Shown: positions 29,285 through 39,592, counted from the first letter of the stretch. The stretch is DNA of 64,000 nucleotides from Novosphingobium pentaromativorans US6-1 (GCF_000767465.1 NZ_CP009291.1:2329501-2393500), one strand, 5' to 3'. The notes: generated by a model not told the origin, from the sequence alone. Numbers and translations are program-made.

Positions 29285-30427
29285 TCAGTTCGAGGGGAAC
29301 AGCGCCAGCAGGGCGCCCAGTTCGTAATGCAGCGCCTGTTCCTGCTGCGCGTCGCTGGCTCCCAGCCGCACCACCGTCAGCAGCTGGCTTGGCGAACCGA
29401 TGACGTACTGGCCATGTTCGCCAAGACAGGCGAAAACGTCGGACTTGGCAGTGCCGGGATAGAGCCTTGCGTTCTCGCCCGGTTCGGCCCGGTTGAGCCA
29501 GACCCCGGCGCCATAGCCCGGATTGCGCGGGCTCGGCGCCAGCATGAACTGCACCCAGCGACGCGGCAGGATCTGCGCGCCCTTGACCGAACCGTTGTGG
29601 CGCAGGAACTCGCCCAGGTTCGCCCAGTCGCGTGCCGAGGCATCGACCATGGCCGCACCGATCATCGTGCCCGCCCGGTCATACTCGACGCGCATGGTCT
29701 TTAGCCCAAGCGGGTCGAGCACGCGGTTGTCGAGGTATTCTTCCACGGCCCTGCGACGGCGGCCCGGATCGCTGTCGGGCGAAAGCACCCGCGCGGCGAG
29801 GTCGGAAAGGATCACCGCGCTCGCGGAGGAATTCTCGAAGACCTGTCCGGCCGGCGCTTCGAGCGGCTGCGCCTCGGCATAGGCCGCCATGTCGTCGCGG
29901 CCATCGAGGAACAGCATGCGGATGCGATCCGACTGGCGCGCGACATCGCCTTGCCCGGCATCGCCGGTCTCACTGTGGCGCAGGCCCGAACGCATCTGCA
30001 GCAGCTGCTTGAGTGTGATTTCGCCGCGCGGATCGCCCGGGCGCTGCCATGCGGGCACCGGAGCCGATTCGTTCAGCCGCAGGCGTCCGTCGCTGACGAG
30101 CTGGCCGATCATCAGCGCCGTCACGCACTGGCCCATGGCCCAGCCCTGCAGCGGCGTCGTGGCCGAAACGCCCTGTCCATAGCGCTCGGCAATCACCGAG
30201 CCGCGCTTCATGATCACCAGTGCGTCTGTCCGCCCGACCGCATCGTCGTCGAACAGGCGGTCGATCGCGCGGCCAAGGGCATCGCGGGGCGCGCCGCCTT
30301 CGTCCTTGATCGCGGCCTGCGCCTGCGCGCTGGGAGGCGGCGGCGCATCTGCTCCACCGTTACTGCAGCCCCACAGGGTTGGCACGGCAAGGAAGGCGAG
30401 GATATGGGAGAGGCGGCGCACCGTCAT
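29285..30427 (-). CDS. Serine-hydrolase-fold lipoprotein lacking catalytic residues
   Basis: A 380-aa protein of the beta-lactamase/6-aminohexanoate-dimer hydrolase family by overall pattern (GQLVSDGRLRLNE, LKQLLQMRSGL, LGLKTMRVEYD). The N-terminus is a lipoprotein-like signal ending PTLWGC at residue 21. At the place of the catalytic S-x-x-K the sequence reads A97-M-G-Q100 (WAMGQCVTALMIG). The usual Tyr of Y-x-N is N199 (FENSS). It therefore looks catalytically dead and may bind rather than hydrolyse. ATG at 30427 is preferred over a TTG at 30466. Transcribed away from the small membrane-protein gene at 30460. Confidence 0.8.
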   Translation of the reverse strand: MTVRRLSHILAFLAVPTLWGCSNGGADAPPPPSAQAQAAIKDEGGAPRDALGRAIDRLFDDDAVGRTDALVIMKRGSVIAERYGQGVSATTPLQGWAMGQCVTALMIGQLVSDGRLRLNESAPVPAWQRPGDPRGEITLKQLLQMRSGLRHSETGDAGQGDVARQSDRIRMLFLDGRDDMAAYAEAQPLEAPAGQVFENSSASAVILSDLAARVLSPDSDPGRRRRAVEEYLDNRVLDPLGLKTMRVEYDRAGTMIGAAMVDASARDWANLGEFLRHNGSVKGAQILPRRWVQFMLAPSPRNPGYGAGVWLNRAEPGENARLYPGTAKSDVFACLGEHGQYVIGSPSQLLTVVRLGASDAQQEQALHYELGALLALFPSN

Positions 30428-30459
30428 GATGCGCGGTGTAGTGTGCGAGGCGCGAGCGG

Positions 30460-30831
30460 ATGGCAACAGCCAAGGTAAATACGACTGGTGACAGGCAGCC
30501 TTCGCGCTGGAAGCGCAATCTCGTGCTGCTGGTGCTGGCCGTTGCGGGCACCGCCCTCGCCTTTTCGTGGAACAGCCTGGGCGCGCAGGCTCGGATCACC
30601 ACGGCCTACGGCGCGCGCGTCGGCTGCGTGTGCCGCTTCGTTTCGAATCGCGAACTGAACAGCTGCAAGGGCGATATCGCCGCCGCGGGTCTGGGACGCA
30701 CCGCCAGCCTGATGTTCCTCTCCGACGATGCCGAGACCAAGTCGCTGACCGCCAGAGTCCCGCTCTTGGCAAGTTCGAGGGCAACCTATAGCCAAGAACG
30801 CGGCTGCCAGCTGGAACCGTGGGACGACTAG
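30460..30831 (+). CDS. Small membrane-anchored cysteine-containing protein
   Basis: A 123-aa product with a single N-terminal membrane segment (LVLLVLAVAGTALAF, about 21-36) and a periplasmic domain of about 85 residues. Four cysteines stand out: VGCVCRF (two), LNSCKG, and RGCQLE. They could form two disulfides or bind a metal. I do not recognise the family. Its start lies 33 bp from that of the hydrolase-like lipoprotein gene on the other strand, so the promoters must lie within or overlap each other's leaders. Confidence 0.65.
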   Translation: MATAKVNTTGDRQPSRWKRNLVLLVLAVAGTALAFSWNSLGAQARITTAYGARVGCVCRFVSNRELNSCKGDIAAAGLGRTASLMFLSDDAETKSLTARVPLLASSRATYSQERGCQLEPWDD

Positions 30832-30843
30832 GCTGTCTGCAGG

Positions 30844-32019
30844 TCAGGCCGGAATGACTTCAGCCGCCTCGGTTTCCTCGATCCAGCCGCCACCGACGAT
30901 GCGCTCGCCGCAATAGATCACTGCGGCCTGCCCGGGGGCTACGCCATATTCCGGGCTGGCGAAGCGGATCACGGTGCCCGCGCCTTCGCCCAGCGGACCT
31001 TCCAGCGTAACCGGAACCGGCTTGGCCAGCGAGCGCACTTTGGCGGTCAGCGGCGCGTCGGGCAGCGGCCCGATGCGGTTGGTCTCCGAAAGCCGTGCCG
31101 CAGCAACGCCGAGCAGCCGGCGCGGGCCGACCAGGACCCGGCGCGTCTCGGCATCGAGGCGTACGACATAGAGCGGCTCGGGCTGTCCGCCGATCTCGAG
31201 CCCCCGGCGCTGGCCGACGGTATAGTGAATGATCCCGCGATGCTCGCCCAGCACTTCGCCGCTGGTGGCGTGTACGATCTCGCCCGGCGCTTCGCCCTCG
31301 GGACGCACCTGGCGCACGATCCTGGCGTAGTCGCCGTCGGGAACGAAGCAGATGTCCTGGCTGTCCGGCTTGGCCGCCACGCGCAGGCCCGCCGCCTCGG
31401 CCAGCCGGCGCGTCTCCGTCTTCGGCAAGCCGCCCAGGGGAAAGCGCAGGAAGTCGAGCTGTGCCTCGGTCGTGCCGTAAAGAAAATAGCTCTGGTCGCG
31501 TGCCGGATCGACTGCGCGGTGCAGCTCGGACCCGGCCGGGCCGAGGACGCGCTGGACGTAGTGCCCGGTCGCCAGACAATCGGCGCCCAATTCGCGCGCC
31601 ATCGTCAGCAGGTCGGTGAACTTGGGCCCCATGTTGCAGCGGATGCAGGGGATCGGGGTCCGGCCCGCAAGGTAATCGTCGGCGAAGCGCTCGACCACTT
31701 CCTCGCGAAAGCTGCTCTCATGGTCGAAGACATAGTGGGCTATGCCCAGCCGGTCTGCCACCGCGCGCGCATCGCGGATATCGTCGCCGGCGCAGCAGGC
31801 GCCCTTGCGCCCGGTCGCCGCGCCGTAATCGTAAAGCTGCAGGGTGACGCCGATGGTCTCCGCGCCCGTCGCAGCCGCCAGCGCGGCCACGACCGAACTG
31901 TCCACGCCGCCAGACATCGCCACGACGATACGGCGCTCGCAAAGCGGTTCGGGCAGCTGGAACAGTACGGACGGATCGAGCCTGTCGAGCAGTCCGGCAA
32001 TATCGGGAGTCGCAGTCAT
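30844..32019 (-). CDS. mnmA: tRNA-specific 2-thiouridylase
   Basis: MnmA installs 2-thiouridine at wobble U34 of tRNA-Lys, Glu and Gln. The 391-aa protein has the PP-loop SGGVDSS at residues 36-42. The first catalytic cysteine region is [13 protein letters not shown], and the persulfide cysteine lies in [10 protein letters not shown]. The remaining C-terminal beta domain ends near [17 protein letters not shown] at 32019 has GGGG upstream; an ATG at 32031 adds four residues. Confidence 0.95.
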   Translation of the reverse strand: MTATPDIAGLLDRLDPSVLFQLPEPLCERRIVVAMSGGVDSSVVAALAAATGAETIGVTLQLYDYGAATGRKGACCAGDDIRDARAVADRLGIAHYVFDHESSFREEVVERFADDYLAGRTPIPCIRCNMGPKFTDLLTMARELGADCLATGHYVQRVLGPAGSELHRAVDPARDQSYFLYGTTEAQLDFLRFPLGGLPKTETRRLAEAAGLRVAAKPDSQDICFVPDGDYARIVRQVRPEGEAPGEIVHATSGEVLGEHRGIIHYTVGQRRGLEIGGQPEPLYVVRLDAETRRVLVGPRRLLGVAAARLSETNRIGPLPDAPLTAKVRSLAKPVPVTLEGPLGEGAGTVIRFASPEYGVAPGQAAVIYCGERIVGGGWIEETEAAEVIPA

Positions 32020-32155
32020 GCGTGGCCCCATACAGGGGTATGCGCGGTTTTCCTACCTTTCAGCGCGATTTCGAAACCGCTGGCCCGGAAACGGGACGCA
32101 ACTGCGCAGAGGCTTCTTTACCCTCCCTTCACCATGTCTAGCGTATGGCAGTTCC

Positions 32156-32488
32156 ATGAACATCGCCTTTGATCATGAGACCTGCAAAGCAGGGCATGCG
32201 CTGGGTCGCAGCAGCGAGGAGTTCACGGGGTTCCCGTCGGCTCCCGATTGGAATGACCTGAGGACGCGTCTGTTTGCAGCCCATGAAGTGCGGACAATCC
32301 TGACCGGGCAAGGCACGCCGGTCCGCTTGCGGACGCGCGGCAGCTTCGCAGGCGAGGCGGCATCATTGCTGAATACTTACGGGCTACGCTCAAGCCCTGT
32401 TAACCTTGAAGTTTCAACCAATGGCAAGCCTGACGGGGCCAAGGTCGCACGAGTTGCCGGCGACAACAATGCCGGCGAACGAGGGTAA
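32156..32488 (+). CDS. Small protein of unknown function upstream of sciP
   Basis: A 110-aa product starting MNIAFDHETCKAGHALGR. It has one cysteine, a VRTILTGQGTPVRLRTRGSF stretch, and a flexible C-terminus. There are no membrane segments. I do not recognise the family. Its stop lies two bases before the sciP ATG, so the two genes should share a transcript. That arrangement makes a cell-cycle link possible but unproven. Confidence 0.6.
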   Translation: MNIAFDHETCKAGHALGRSSEEFTGFPSAPDWNDLRTRLFAAHEVRTILTGQGTPVRLRTRGSFAGEAASLLNTYGLRSSPVNLEVSTNGKPDGAKVARVAGDNNAGERG

Positions 32489-32490
32489 CG

Positions 32491-32790
32491 ATGATCGAGA
32501 ACCAGAAGATTCGCCCAGCCCAGGTGATCGGGCCGCTTGGTGAGCCGCTGACGATTGAGTCGCTGCCGCCCCCCAACACGACCCGCTGGGTCGTGCGCCG
32601 CAAGGCCGAAGTCGTCGCTGCCGTCAATGGCGGCCTGCTGACGATCGACGAGGTCTGCGAACGGTACCAGCTTACGCTGGAGGAATTCGCATCCTGGCAA
32701 AGGGCGGTCGATCGCTCAGGCATGCAGGGCCTGCGTGTGACGAGAATTCAACACTACCGCGATCTCTACGAGCGTCAGCAGAAGTATTGA
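32491..32790 (+). CDS. sciP: CtrA inhibitor SciP (DUF1153)
   Basis: SciP is a small helix-turn-helix protein that, in Caulobacter, represses CtrA-activated promoters in newly replicated cells. The 99-aa product shows the DUF1153 pattern: GPLGEPLTIESLPPPNTTRWVVRRKAEVV near residues 14-42, GGLLTIDEVCERYQLTLEEF (the HTH, about 47-66), and SWQRAVDRSGMQGLRVTRIQ. A hairpin terminator follows. The function is taken from the Caulobacter family. Confidence 0.92.
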   Translation: MIENQKIRPAQVIGPLGEPLTIESLPPPNTTRWVVRRKAEVVAAVNGGLLTIDEVCERYQLTLEEFASWQRAVDRSGMQGLRVTRIQHYRDLYERQQKY

Positions 32791-32822
32791 CAGTTTCTCT
32801 TCAGGTTCGCTGAAATCATTCG

Positions 32823-32858
32823 GAAACGGCGGTAAACAAACGGTTTGCCGCCGTTTCT
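32823..32858 (+). terminator. Long hairpin terminator after sciP
   Basis: GAAACGGCGGTAAAC (32823-32837) pairs with the downstream GTTTGCCGCCGTTTC with a single mismatch and a 4-6 nt loop, followed by TGATTCC. The stem is long and stable, but the T-run is weak. Confidence 0.7.
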
Positions 32859-32902
32859 GATTCCAGCAAGTCAAATTTACGGTTCGAGCGCAAGGCATTA
32901 GC

Positions 32903-32922
32903 CGCTCGACGCCCGTCGAGCG
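32903..32922. promoter_or_regulatory. Perfect 9-bp inverted repeat upstream of RND genes
   Basis: CGCTCGACG-CC-CGTCGAGCG is a perfect 9-2-9 inverted repeat lying 170-190 bp upstream of the RND adaptor gene. The 9-mer TATATGTCG follows it at 32924-32932 and recurs at 32969-32977. The rest of the 302-bp gap between sciP and the adaptor holds no gene. An operator for an efflux regulator is possible; no regulator gene is adjacent. Confidence 0.4.
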
Positions 32923-33092
32923 ATATATGTCGTGAAGCGGGTGAAAGTTGCCAGCCGGTCAGCGCACGTATATGTCGGCACCCATGAAATTCTGCCGCAG
33001 GTGCGGCCCGGATCGTCGTATCCCGGCTCTATAGCGGCAAATCGCTCCGCACCGGACAGGAGTGTTCGGAGAGGGGTTATTGCGGTGAACCG

Positions 33093-34292
33093 ATGAATTA
33101 CGACACCAAGATTGAATCGATACCGGAAGAAGACGCCCTCGCCGCAAGTGAATTGTTGTCTGGCGACGACGACCAGGACCGGATCATGCGCCGCCGCATC
33201 TGGGTGGCGGCCGCCATTGCGCTCGTCCTGATGGTCGGCATCTGGGCCCTCACCCACTTGCGCGGCGGCTCCGACCTCACCGACGAGTCCGACATACAGA
33301 CGCCCGTCGTCACTGTCGTCGTGCCGGGCAAGACCACAGTGCAGGGCGAAATCAGCGCTACCGGCACCCTCGCCGCACGCCGCGAGATGCCGGTCGGCTC
33401 GGTCGGCGAAGGCGGCGAGATCCGTCAGGTCCTCGTCGAGCCGGGCGATTGGGTCGAACGGGGACAGGTCCTCGCCATCGTCGACCGTTCGGTGCAAAGC
33501 CAGCAGATCGCCAGCCAGACCGCACAGGTCGATGTCGCCCGCGCCGATGCCCAGCTTGCGCAGTCGAACCTCGAACGCGCGCTCAAGCTCGTCGACCGCG
33601 GCTTCATCTCCAAGGCCGACGTCGACCGGCTGACTGCCGAACGCAATGCGGCCAATGCGCGCGTTCGCGTGGCGCAGGCCACGCTCGGCCAGCTCAAGGC
33701 CCAGGCCGCGCGCCTCAACATCGTCGCCCCCGCCGCGGGCCTCGTGCTCGAACGCAATGCCGAGCCCGGCCAGGTGGTCGGCGGCGGCACCGGCGTCCTG
33801 TTTCGACTGGCCAAGGCCGGCGAGATGGAGCTGCTCGCCGATCTGAGCGAAGACGATCTCGCCAAGCTGAGCGTGGGCGTGACCGCGCAAGTCATCCCGG
33901 TGGGCTCGAACAAGACATTCACCGGCCAGGTATGGCAGATCTCGCCCGTCATCGATCCCGACAACCGCCAGGGCACCGCGCGCATCGCGCTGTCCTACGC
34001 CAAGGAACTGCGTCCGGGCGGCTTCGCCTCGGCAACCATCGAGACCGGCGCCGTCGTCGCCCCGATGCTGCCGGAATCGGCGATCCAGAACGACGAAAAG
34101 GGCGCCTTCGTCTATGTCGTGGGCAAGGACGACAGGGTCCAGCACCGCGACGTGAAGACCGGCCTGGTCACTGCCGACGGCATCGCCATCAAGTCCGGGC
34201 TCAACGGCACGGAGAAAGTCGTGCTGCGCGCCGGCGGGTTCCTCAACAACGGCGACAAGGTCCAGACCAAGCTTGTCACCGAGAAGAACTGA
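33093..34292 (+). CDS. RND efflux periplasmic adaptor subunit
   Basis: A 399-aa membrane-fusion protein. A charged N-terminal tail (1-35) precedes one membrane segment (IWVAAAIALVLMVGIWAL, about 36-53). The HlyD-type core follows with lipoyl halves (EISATGTLAARREMPV...GEGGEIRQVLVEPGDWVERGQVLA and LNIVAPAAGLVLERNAEPGQVV). Between the halves is an alpha-helical hairpin (about 140-205). It bridges the permease encoded 10 nt downstream to an outer-membrane channel, which is not in the window. Substrate unknown. Confidence 0.93.
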   Translation: MNYDTKIESIPEEDALAASELLSGDDDQDRIMRRRIWVAAAIALVLMVGIWALTHLRGGSDLTDESDIQTPVVTVVVPGKTTVQGEISATGTLAARREMPVGSVGEGGEIRQVLVEPGDWVERGQVLAIVDRSVQSQQIASQTAQVDVARADAQLAQSNLERALKLVDRGFISKADVDRLTAERNAANARVRVAQATLGQLKAQAARLNIVAPAAGLVLERNAEPGQVVGGGTGVLFRLAKAGEMELLADLSEDDLAKLSVGVTAQVIPVGSNKTFTGQVWQISPVIDPDNRQGTARIALSYAKELRPGGFASATIETGAVVAPMLPESAIQNDEKGAFVYVVGKDDRVQHRDVKTGLVTADGIAIKSGLNGTEKVVLRAGGFLNNGDKVQTKLVTEKN

Positions 34293-34301
34293 ACCGGACG
34301 C

Positions 34302-37300
34302 ATGAGCCTGCGCAACATCTCGGCATGGTCGATCCGCAATCCGATCGTCCCCATCGTCTTCTTCGTCGGCGTGATGATCGCCGGCATGGTTTCGTTCTCG
34401 CGGATGGACGTGAACAACATGCCGGACATCGAGTTCCCGGGCGTTCACGTGCTGGTCACCCAGCCAGGTGCCGCGCCGAGCGAAATCGAAACGCAGATCA
34501 CCCAGAAAATCGAGGCAGCGACGCGCTCGGTCCCGGGCGTCGAGGAAATCCAGTCGACGGCGTCCGAGGGCAGTTCCTCCACTTTCGTGATGTTCTCGAT
34601 CGGCACCGATCCGGACGTCGCCACCAACCAGGTCAAGAATGCGGTCGACCAGATCCGCAGCGACCTGCCCGATGGCATCCTCGAACCGCAGGTCGCCAAG
34701 GTCGAGGCCGGCGGCGGCGGTAGCCTCGCGCTCTTCGCGGTCAGCGCCGACGACATGACGATGGAGCAGCTCAGCTGGTTCATCGACGACACCATCGCCA
34801 AGAAGCTGCTCTCGATCGAAGGTCTCGCCGCGGTGTCGCGCCAGGGCGGCGTGGACCGCGAGATCCGCGTGGTCGTCGATCCCGACAAGATGGCCGCGCT
34901 GGGCGTGACCGCGCGCGACGTCAACAATGCCCTGCGCCAGGTCAACACCGATGCGGCCGGCGGCCAGGCCGAAATCGCCGGTTCGCGCCAGTCGGTCCGC
35001 GTGCTCGGCAATGCCGACAACGCGTTCGACCTCTCGCAGACCCGCATAAACCTGGGTGGCGGCCGTTCGATCAAGCTGTCGGACGTCGCCAAGGTCTATG
35101 ACGGCTATTCCGAGCAGACCCGCATCGCCAAGCTGCATGGCCGCGAGGTAGTGACCTTCGGCTTCGAACGCGCACTCGGCGCCTCTGACGTGACCGTCTA
35201 CGACGCGGCGATAGAGGCGCTTGAGAAAATCAAGCAGGACAACCCGCGCGTCCACGTCACGCAGCTGTTCTCGCAGGTGGACTACACCAAGGAACAGTAC
35301 ACCAGCTCGATGGAAGCGCTGGTCGAAGGCGCAGTGCTGGCCATCGTCATCGTCTACCTGTTCCTGCGCGACTGGCGGGCAACCTTCATTTCCGCCATCG
35401 CGATCCCGCTCTCGGCCATCCCGACCTTCTGGTTCATGGACATGATGGGCTTCACGCTCAACTTCCTGTCCCTGCTGGCGCTCAGCCTCGTCGCAGGCGT
35501 TCTGGTCGACGACGCGATTGTGGAGATCGAGAACATCGTGCGCCACATGCGCATGGGCAAGTCGGCCTACCAGGCCTCGATCGACGCTGCCGACGAGATC
35601 GGACTCGCCGTCGTCGCCACCACATTCTCGATCGTCGCGGTATTCCTCCCCGTCGGCCTCATGCCCGGCATTCCCGGCCAGTTCTTCAAGGCATTCGGCC
35701 TGACCGTCGTCGTCGCGGTGCTGATGAGCCTTGCCGTCGCCCGCCTCATCACGCCGATGGTGGCCGCCTACTTCCTCAAGGCCCACGGCCACGCGGAACA
35801 CGGCGAAGGCCGCGCGATGGACCTGTACATGAAGGTGCTGGCCTGGACTCTGGACACCACCGAGGCGAAGCGCCGGCGCGCGCAGATCGCCGAAGTCCCC
35901 GCGCAGATGTGGTACTACCCGGTCGGTGCGCTCGCCATTGTCCTGATCATTGCCTTGGGCGCTGGTGCAGCCACTGCGGTCTACTACCTTCTGCACCTGG
36001 TGTTCACGTCGGCCGGGCTCAAGAACGGCGCCGTGATCATCGCCGCCCTGATCGCACCGCTGGCCGTGCCGATGGTCGCCTTTGTTCTGGGCAGGATTGC
36101 CTCTGGCACCGCCGCGGGCTTCGGCCATTTCGGCCGTTGGTATCAGACACTTTCCGCGCGTCTGTCCGCCCGCTCGCGCGACCACCGCTTCTATGCTTTT
36201 TGCGCCGGGCTCTACGCGCTTGTCGTCACGGCCGCCCTGCTCGTGGGCTCGCAGCAGCAGTTCCAGCCCAACGAGAACAACAATACCAGCCAGATCAATA
36301 TCGAGATGGTCCCCGGCACGACCATCGAGCAGACCTCGGCCCTCTCGGACCAGGTCACCCGCCTCATCGAAAAGCAGCCCGAGGTCGAACGCGTCCTCGA
36401 AACCTCACGCGAAGCGGCCGCGACGCTCTACGTCTCGCTGAAGCCGGCCAAGGAACGCGACACGACCAGCAAGCAGTTCGAACAGCGTCTGGCGCCCCAG
36501 CTCCAGAAGATCGCCGATGCCCGCGTGACCTTCGCCAGCCAGGCCGGCGGCTTCGGTACCGGTCGTGACATCTCGGTCATGCTCTCGGGTAACGATTCAG
36601 ACCTGCTCAATGCCACTGCGCAGAAGCTCGTCGAGCAGATGCGCAGCGTCAAGGGTGTGGTCGCCCCGCGCATTGCCGCCGACCTCAAGCGCCCGGAGCT
36701 GGTCATCGTGCCCAGGCTGGACCTTGCCGCCCAGCTAGGGGTGACGACGACGGCCCTGAGCCAGACGATCCGCATCGCTACCCTGGGCGAAATCGACCAG
36801 AACGCCGCCAAGTTTTCGCTCAGCGACCGCCAGATCCCGATCCGGGTGATCCTGCCGCGCTCCTCGCGCCGCGATCTCACGACGATCGAGAACCTGCCGG
36901 TGCCCACCGCGACCGGCGGCTCGGTACCGCTCAAGCGCGTCGCCGAGATCCGCTTCGGCGCCGGTCCGACCCAGATCCAGCGCTACAACCAGTCCCGCCG
37001 CGTCTTCGTCGGCGCCGATCTCGGCGAAGGCCAGGTCAAGGGGCCGCTGATGGAGCAGATCCAGAAACTGCCGATCATGCAGCACCTTCCGGCAGGCGTC
37101 TCCAATGCCCCGGTGGGCGAGGACAAGTGGCAGGCGGAGATGATCAGCGATTTCGTCATCGCCGTCATCAGCGGCATCTTCCTGGTCTTCGCGGTGCTGG
37201 TGCTGCTCTACAAGCGCTTCGTCTCTCCGCTGGTGAACATGGCCTCGCTGCTGCTTGCCCCGCTGGGCGGCATGATCGCCCTCACCATCGTCGGCCAGCC

Positions 37301-37742
37301 GGTGTCGATGCCGGTCTATATCGGCATTCTCATGCTGCTGGGCATCGTCGCCAAGAACTCGATCCTGCTGATCGACTTTGCGATCGAGGAAATGGCGAGC
37401 GGCGTCGACAAGCTCCACGCGATCATGGACGCAGGGCACAAGCGTGCGCAGCCGATCATCATGACCACCGTAGCCATGACCGCGGGCATGGTGCCGACCG
37501 CAGCCTCCCTTTCAGGCGACGGTGCCTGGCGCGCACCCATGGGTATCACCGTGATCGGCGGCCTGCTGCTTTCGACGTTCCTGACGCTCATCATCGTCCC
37601 GGCGGCATTCAGCCTGGCGGACGGCTTCGAGAAGCGGATCGGCCCGCGCCTGCGCAAGTCCCTGCTCACCTTCGAACCGCATCACGCGCACGAGACACGT
37701 CATCCCGGCGACAAGGACGGCGCGGCCGTCCCTGCCGAGTAG
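34302..37742 (+). CDS. RND efflux permease with extra membrane segments
   Basis: A 1146-aa inner-membrane proton-driven pump, about 100 residues longer than AcrB-type permeases. TM1 starts at [16 protein letters not shown]. The proton-relay aspartates are in TM4 ([11 protein letters not shown]), and the TM10 lysine is in [13 protein letters not shown]. The extra length lies between TM6 and TM7 (about 500-630), where two further hydrophobic stretches appear, at about 538-563 ([14 protein letters not shown]) and 576-602 ([20 protein letters not shown]). The pair with the adaptor gene is intact, but there is no outer-membrane factor. Substrate cannot be inferred. Confidence 0.93.
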   Translation: MSLRNISAWSIRNPIVPIVFFVGVMIAGMVSFSRMDVNNMPDIEFPGVHVLVTQPGAAPSEIETQITQKIEAATRSVPGVEEIQSTASEGSSSTFVMFSIGTDPDVATNQVKNAVDQIRSDLPDGILEPQVAKVEAGGGGSLALFAVSADDMTMEQLSWFIDDTIAKKLLSIEGLAAVSRQGGVDREIRVVVDPDKMAALGVTARDVNNALRQVNTDAAGGQAEIAGSRQSVRVLGNADNAFDLSQTRINLGGGRSIKLSDVAKVYDGYSEQTRIAKLHGREVVTFGFERALGASDVTVYDAAIEALEKIKQDNPRVHVTQLFSQVDYTKEQYTSSMEALVEGAVLAIVIVYLFLRDWRATFISAIAIPLSAIPTFWFMDMMGFTLNFLSLLALSLVAGVLVDDAIVEIENIVRHMRMGKSAYQASIDAADEIGLAVVATTFSIVAVFLPVGLMPGIPGQFFKAFGLTVVVAVLMSLAVARLITPMVAAYFLKAHGHAEHGEGRAMDLYMKVLAWTLDTTEAKRRRAQIAEVPAQMWYYPVGALAIVLIIALGAGAATAVYYLLHLVFTSAGLKNGAVIIAALIAPLAVPMVAFVLGRIASGTAAGFGHFGRWYQTLSARLSARSRDHRFYAFCAGLYALVVTAALLVGSQQQFQPNENNNTSQINIEMVPGTTIEQTSALSDQVTRLIEKQPEVERVLETSREAAATLYVSLKPAKERDTTSKQFEQRLAPQLQKIADARVTFASQAGGFGTGRDISVMLSGNDSDLLNATAQKLVEQMRSVKGVVAPRIAADLKRPELVIVPRLDLAAQLGVTTTALSQTIRIATLGEIDQNAAKFSLSDRQIPIRVILPRSSRRDLTTIENLPVPTATGGSVPLKRVAEIRFGAGPTQIQRYNQSRRVFVGADLGEGQVKGPLMEQIQKLPIMQHLPAGVSNAPVGEDKWQAEMISDFVIAVISGIFLVFAVLVLLYKRFVSPLVNMASLLLAPLGGMIALTIVGQPVSMPVYIGILMLLGIVAKNSILLIDFAIEEMASGVDKLHAIMDAGHKRAQPIIMTTVAMTAGMVPTAASLSGDGAWRAPMGITVIGGLLLSTFLTLIIVPAAFSLADGFEKRIGPRLRKSLLTFEPHHAHETRHPGDKDGAAVPAE

Positions 37743-37769
37743 GCAGCCTGGGCAAGGACACAGGGAACC

Positions 37770-39059
37770 TTGCAGGGCGCGGCGCGTAAAACTGAAGTGG
37801 TGACACAGGACAGACAGAGGCAGGATCGCGCGAGGCGCATGCGCCTGTTCGCGACGGGGCTGCTGCTGCTGATGGCCGGGTCCTTCATCGCGCTGCGGCG
37901 TCTCGCGGTGCTTCACCCCGCCTGGGACCCGGTGCTGGGCTATGCGATCGCTTTTACCGAGGCGGCGATGGTCGGCGGCCTCGCCGACTGGTTCGCCGTC
38001 ACTGCACTGTTCCGCCGGCCGCTGGGGCTGCCGATCCCGCACACCGCGATCATCCCGGTCAACAAGGACCGTATCGCCGATTCGATGGCGACCTTCCTGC
38101 GCGACAACTTCCTGACGCCGCAAGTGGTGGCCCGCCGCCTGAACGGCTTCAACCTCGCAGCCAGTGCCGGGGCCTTCCTCGCCGATCCGCGTCGCGACGA
38201 ACAGTCGCGCCTACGGGCCGGCGCCGCGGGCCTCTTCGCCGACATCCTGGAATCGCTCGACCCCGACCAGATGGGCGGCATGGTCAAGGCCGGCTTGCGC
38301 AAGCAACTCTCCCGCATCGATCTCGCCCCCCTGCTCGGCCAGATCCTTGCCAATGCCATTGCCGACAAACGCCACCTGCCGGTGCTGGCGTCGGTCCTGC
38401 GCAAGATCGGCGAGGCCATCGAGGCAAACGAGCCGATGATCCGAGAGATGATTCACCAGCGCGCCAACGCAATCATGCGCTGGACCGGGCTGGACGAACG
38501 CCTTGCCAACGGTGTGCTCGACGGCGCCTATCGCCTGCTGGCCGAAGTGATCGTGCAGCCGGACCACCCCTTGCGCGCCAAGATCGACGAGGCGCTCGGC
38601 CGCCTTGCCGACGATCTGCGCCACGATCCGGCAATGCGCACCAAGGTTGAGCGCATCAAGACAGAGTTGATCGAGAACCCGGCCATGGCGGCCTGGCTCG
38701 ATGCCATGTGGGAACGCGCCCGCGAGGCGCTCCTGCGTGCAGTCCGCAACCCCGACAAGGCGCTTTCGGGCAGCCTCGGCGATTCGATTTCCCAGCTTGG
38801 CCTTGCCCTCGGCGAGGACCGGCGCCTCCAGGCCCTCGTCAATCGGTTCGCCCGCAGGACGCTGGTCGGCGTAGCCTCGCGCTATGGCTCGGAAATCGTG
38901 CGACTCGTATCCGAAACCGTGAAGCGCTGGGATGCCAAGACCGTTTCGGACCGGATAGAAGGTGCCGTGGGCCGGGACCTGCAGTTCATCCGCATCAACG
39001 GCACCCTTGTCGGCGGGCTCGTCGGCATGGCAATCCACACCGTGGAGCGATGGCTGTGA
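37770..39059 (+). CDS. DUF445 family membrane protein (YjiN-like)
   Basis: A 429-aa protein with an N-terminal hydrophobic segment ([19 protein letters not shown]). The conserved [23 protein letters not shown] and [17 protein letters not shown] follow, then a long alpha-helical region and a final hydrophobic hairpin ([20 protein letters not shown]). The family function is unknown. The start is uncertain: TTG at 37770 has AAGGA upstream, while GTG at 37797 or 37800 and ATG at 37839 are in frame. It follows the RND permease by 27 nt. Confidence 0.85.
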   Translation: MQGAARKTEVVTQDRQRQDRARRMRLFATGLLLLMAGSFIALRRLAVLHPAWDPVLGYAIAFTEAAMVGGLADWFAVTALFRRPLGLPIPHTAIIPVNKDRIADSMATFLRDNFLTPQVVARRLNGFNLAASAGAFLADPRRDEQSRLRAGAAGLFADILESLDPDQMGGMVKAGLRKQLSRIDLAPLLGQILANAIADKRHLPVLASVLRKIGEAIEANEPMIREMIHQRANAIMRWTGLDERLANGVLDGAYRLLAEVIVQPDHPLRAKIDEALGRLADDLRHDPAMRTKVERIKTELIENPAMAAWLDAMWERAREALLRAVRNPDKALSGSLGDSISQLGLALGEDRRLQALVNRFARRTLVGVASRYGSEIVRLVSETVKRWDAKTVSDRIEGAVGRDLQFIRINGTLVGGLVGMAIHTVERWL

Positions 39060-39592
39060 ACGCCAGGAAACCCCTTCTGACCACCGGGCGCTACGACTTG
39101 TGGCAACCCCGGCCGGGCGATCTGGACGGGCTGGTGCGCCTGCTCGAAGGCAAGGACATGACCCGTTTCCTGGGTCCCGCGCGCGCGGACCACTTCTCGC
39201 AGTTCGAACGGCTCAGCCGCAACACCGGAAGCTGGGCGCTCTACGGCTACGGCACGTTCTATGTCCGCAAGCGCGGCGAGGCCGACCTCATTGCCAATTG
39301 CGGCATTTTCCATTCCTGGCGCGGCTTCGGCAAGGGCATGGACGACGTGCCCGAAGCAGGCTGGATCGTGCGCCAGGACCACTGGGGCGAGGGCCTCGCC
39401 GGCGAAGTCATGGCTGCGGTTCTGCCCTGGTTCGACCGGGTCCACGGCAAGCGCCGGATCGCCTGCATGATCGAGGAAGGCAACACCCCTTCCGAACGCC
39501 TTGCCGCCCGCCTCGGCTTCAGACCCTACGGGCAGCACTTGGCGGAAGACGACAAGACGATCCTCAACCTCTTCGAGCGCCTGCCCGCCTGA
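39056..39592 (+). CDS. GNAT family N-acetyltransferase
   Basis: A 178-aa acetyltransferase of the RimJ/RimL-like GNAT group. The N-terminus reads [26 protein letters not shown]; the acetyl-CoA loop is [15 protein letters not shown], and the C-terminus has [15 protein letters not shown]. The GTG at 39056 overlaps the preceding stop (GTGA) and has GGAG 8 nt upstream; an ATG at 39050 is closer to that GGAG than is usual. The substrate is unknown. It may be co-transcribed with the DUF445 gene. Confidence 0.87.
   Translation: MNARKPLLTTGRYDLWQPRPGDLDGLVRLLEGKDMTRFLGPARADHFSQFERLSRNTGSWALYGYGTFYVRKRGEADLIANCGIFHSWRGFGKGMDDVPEAGWIVRQDHWGEGLAGEVMAAVLPWFDRVHGKRRIACMIEEGNTPSERLAARLGFRPYGQHLAEDDKTILNLFERLPA

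Noticed and set aside
32898-36185. 1095-codon open frame on the minus strand
   Set aside because: It lies antisense to the clear RND adaptor and permease genes. Its composition (runs of His, Arg, Asp, Gly) is what high-GC codon bias produces on the opposite strand.
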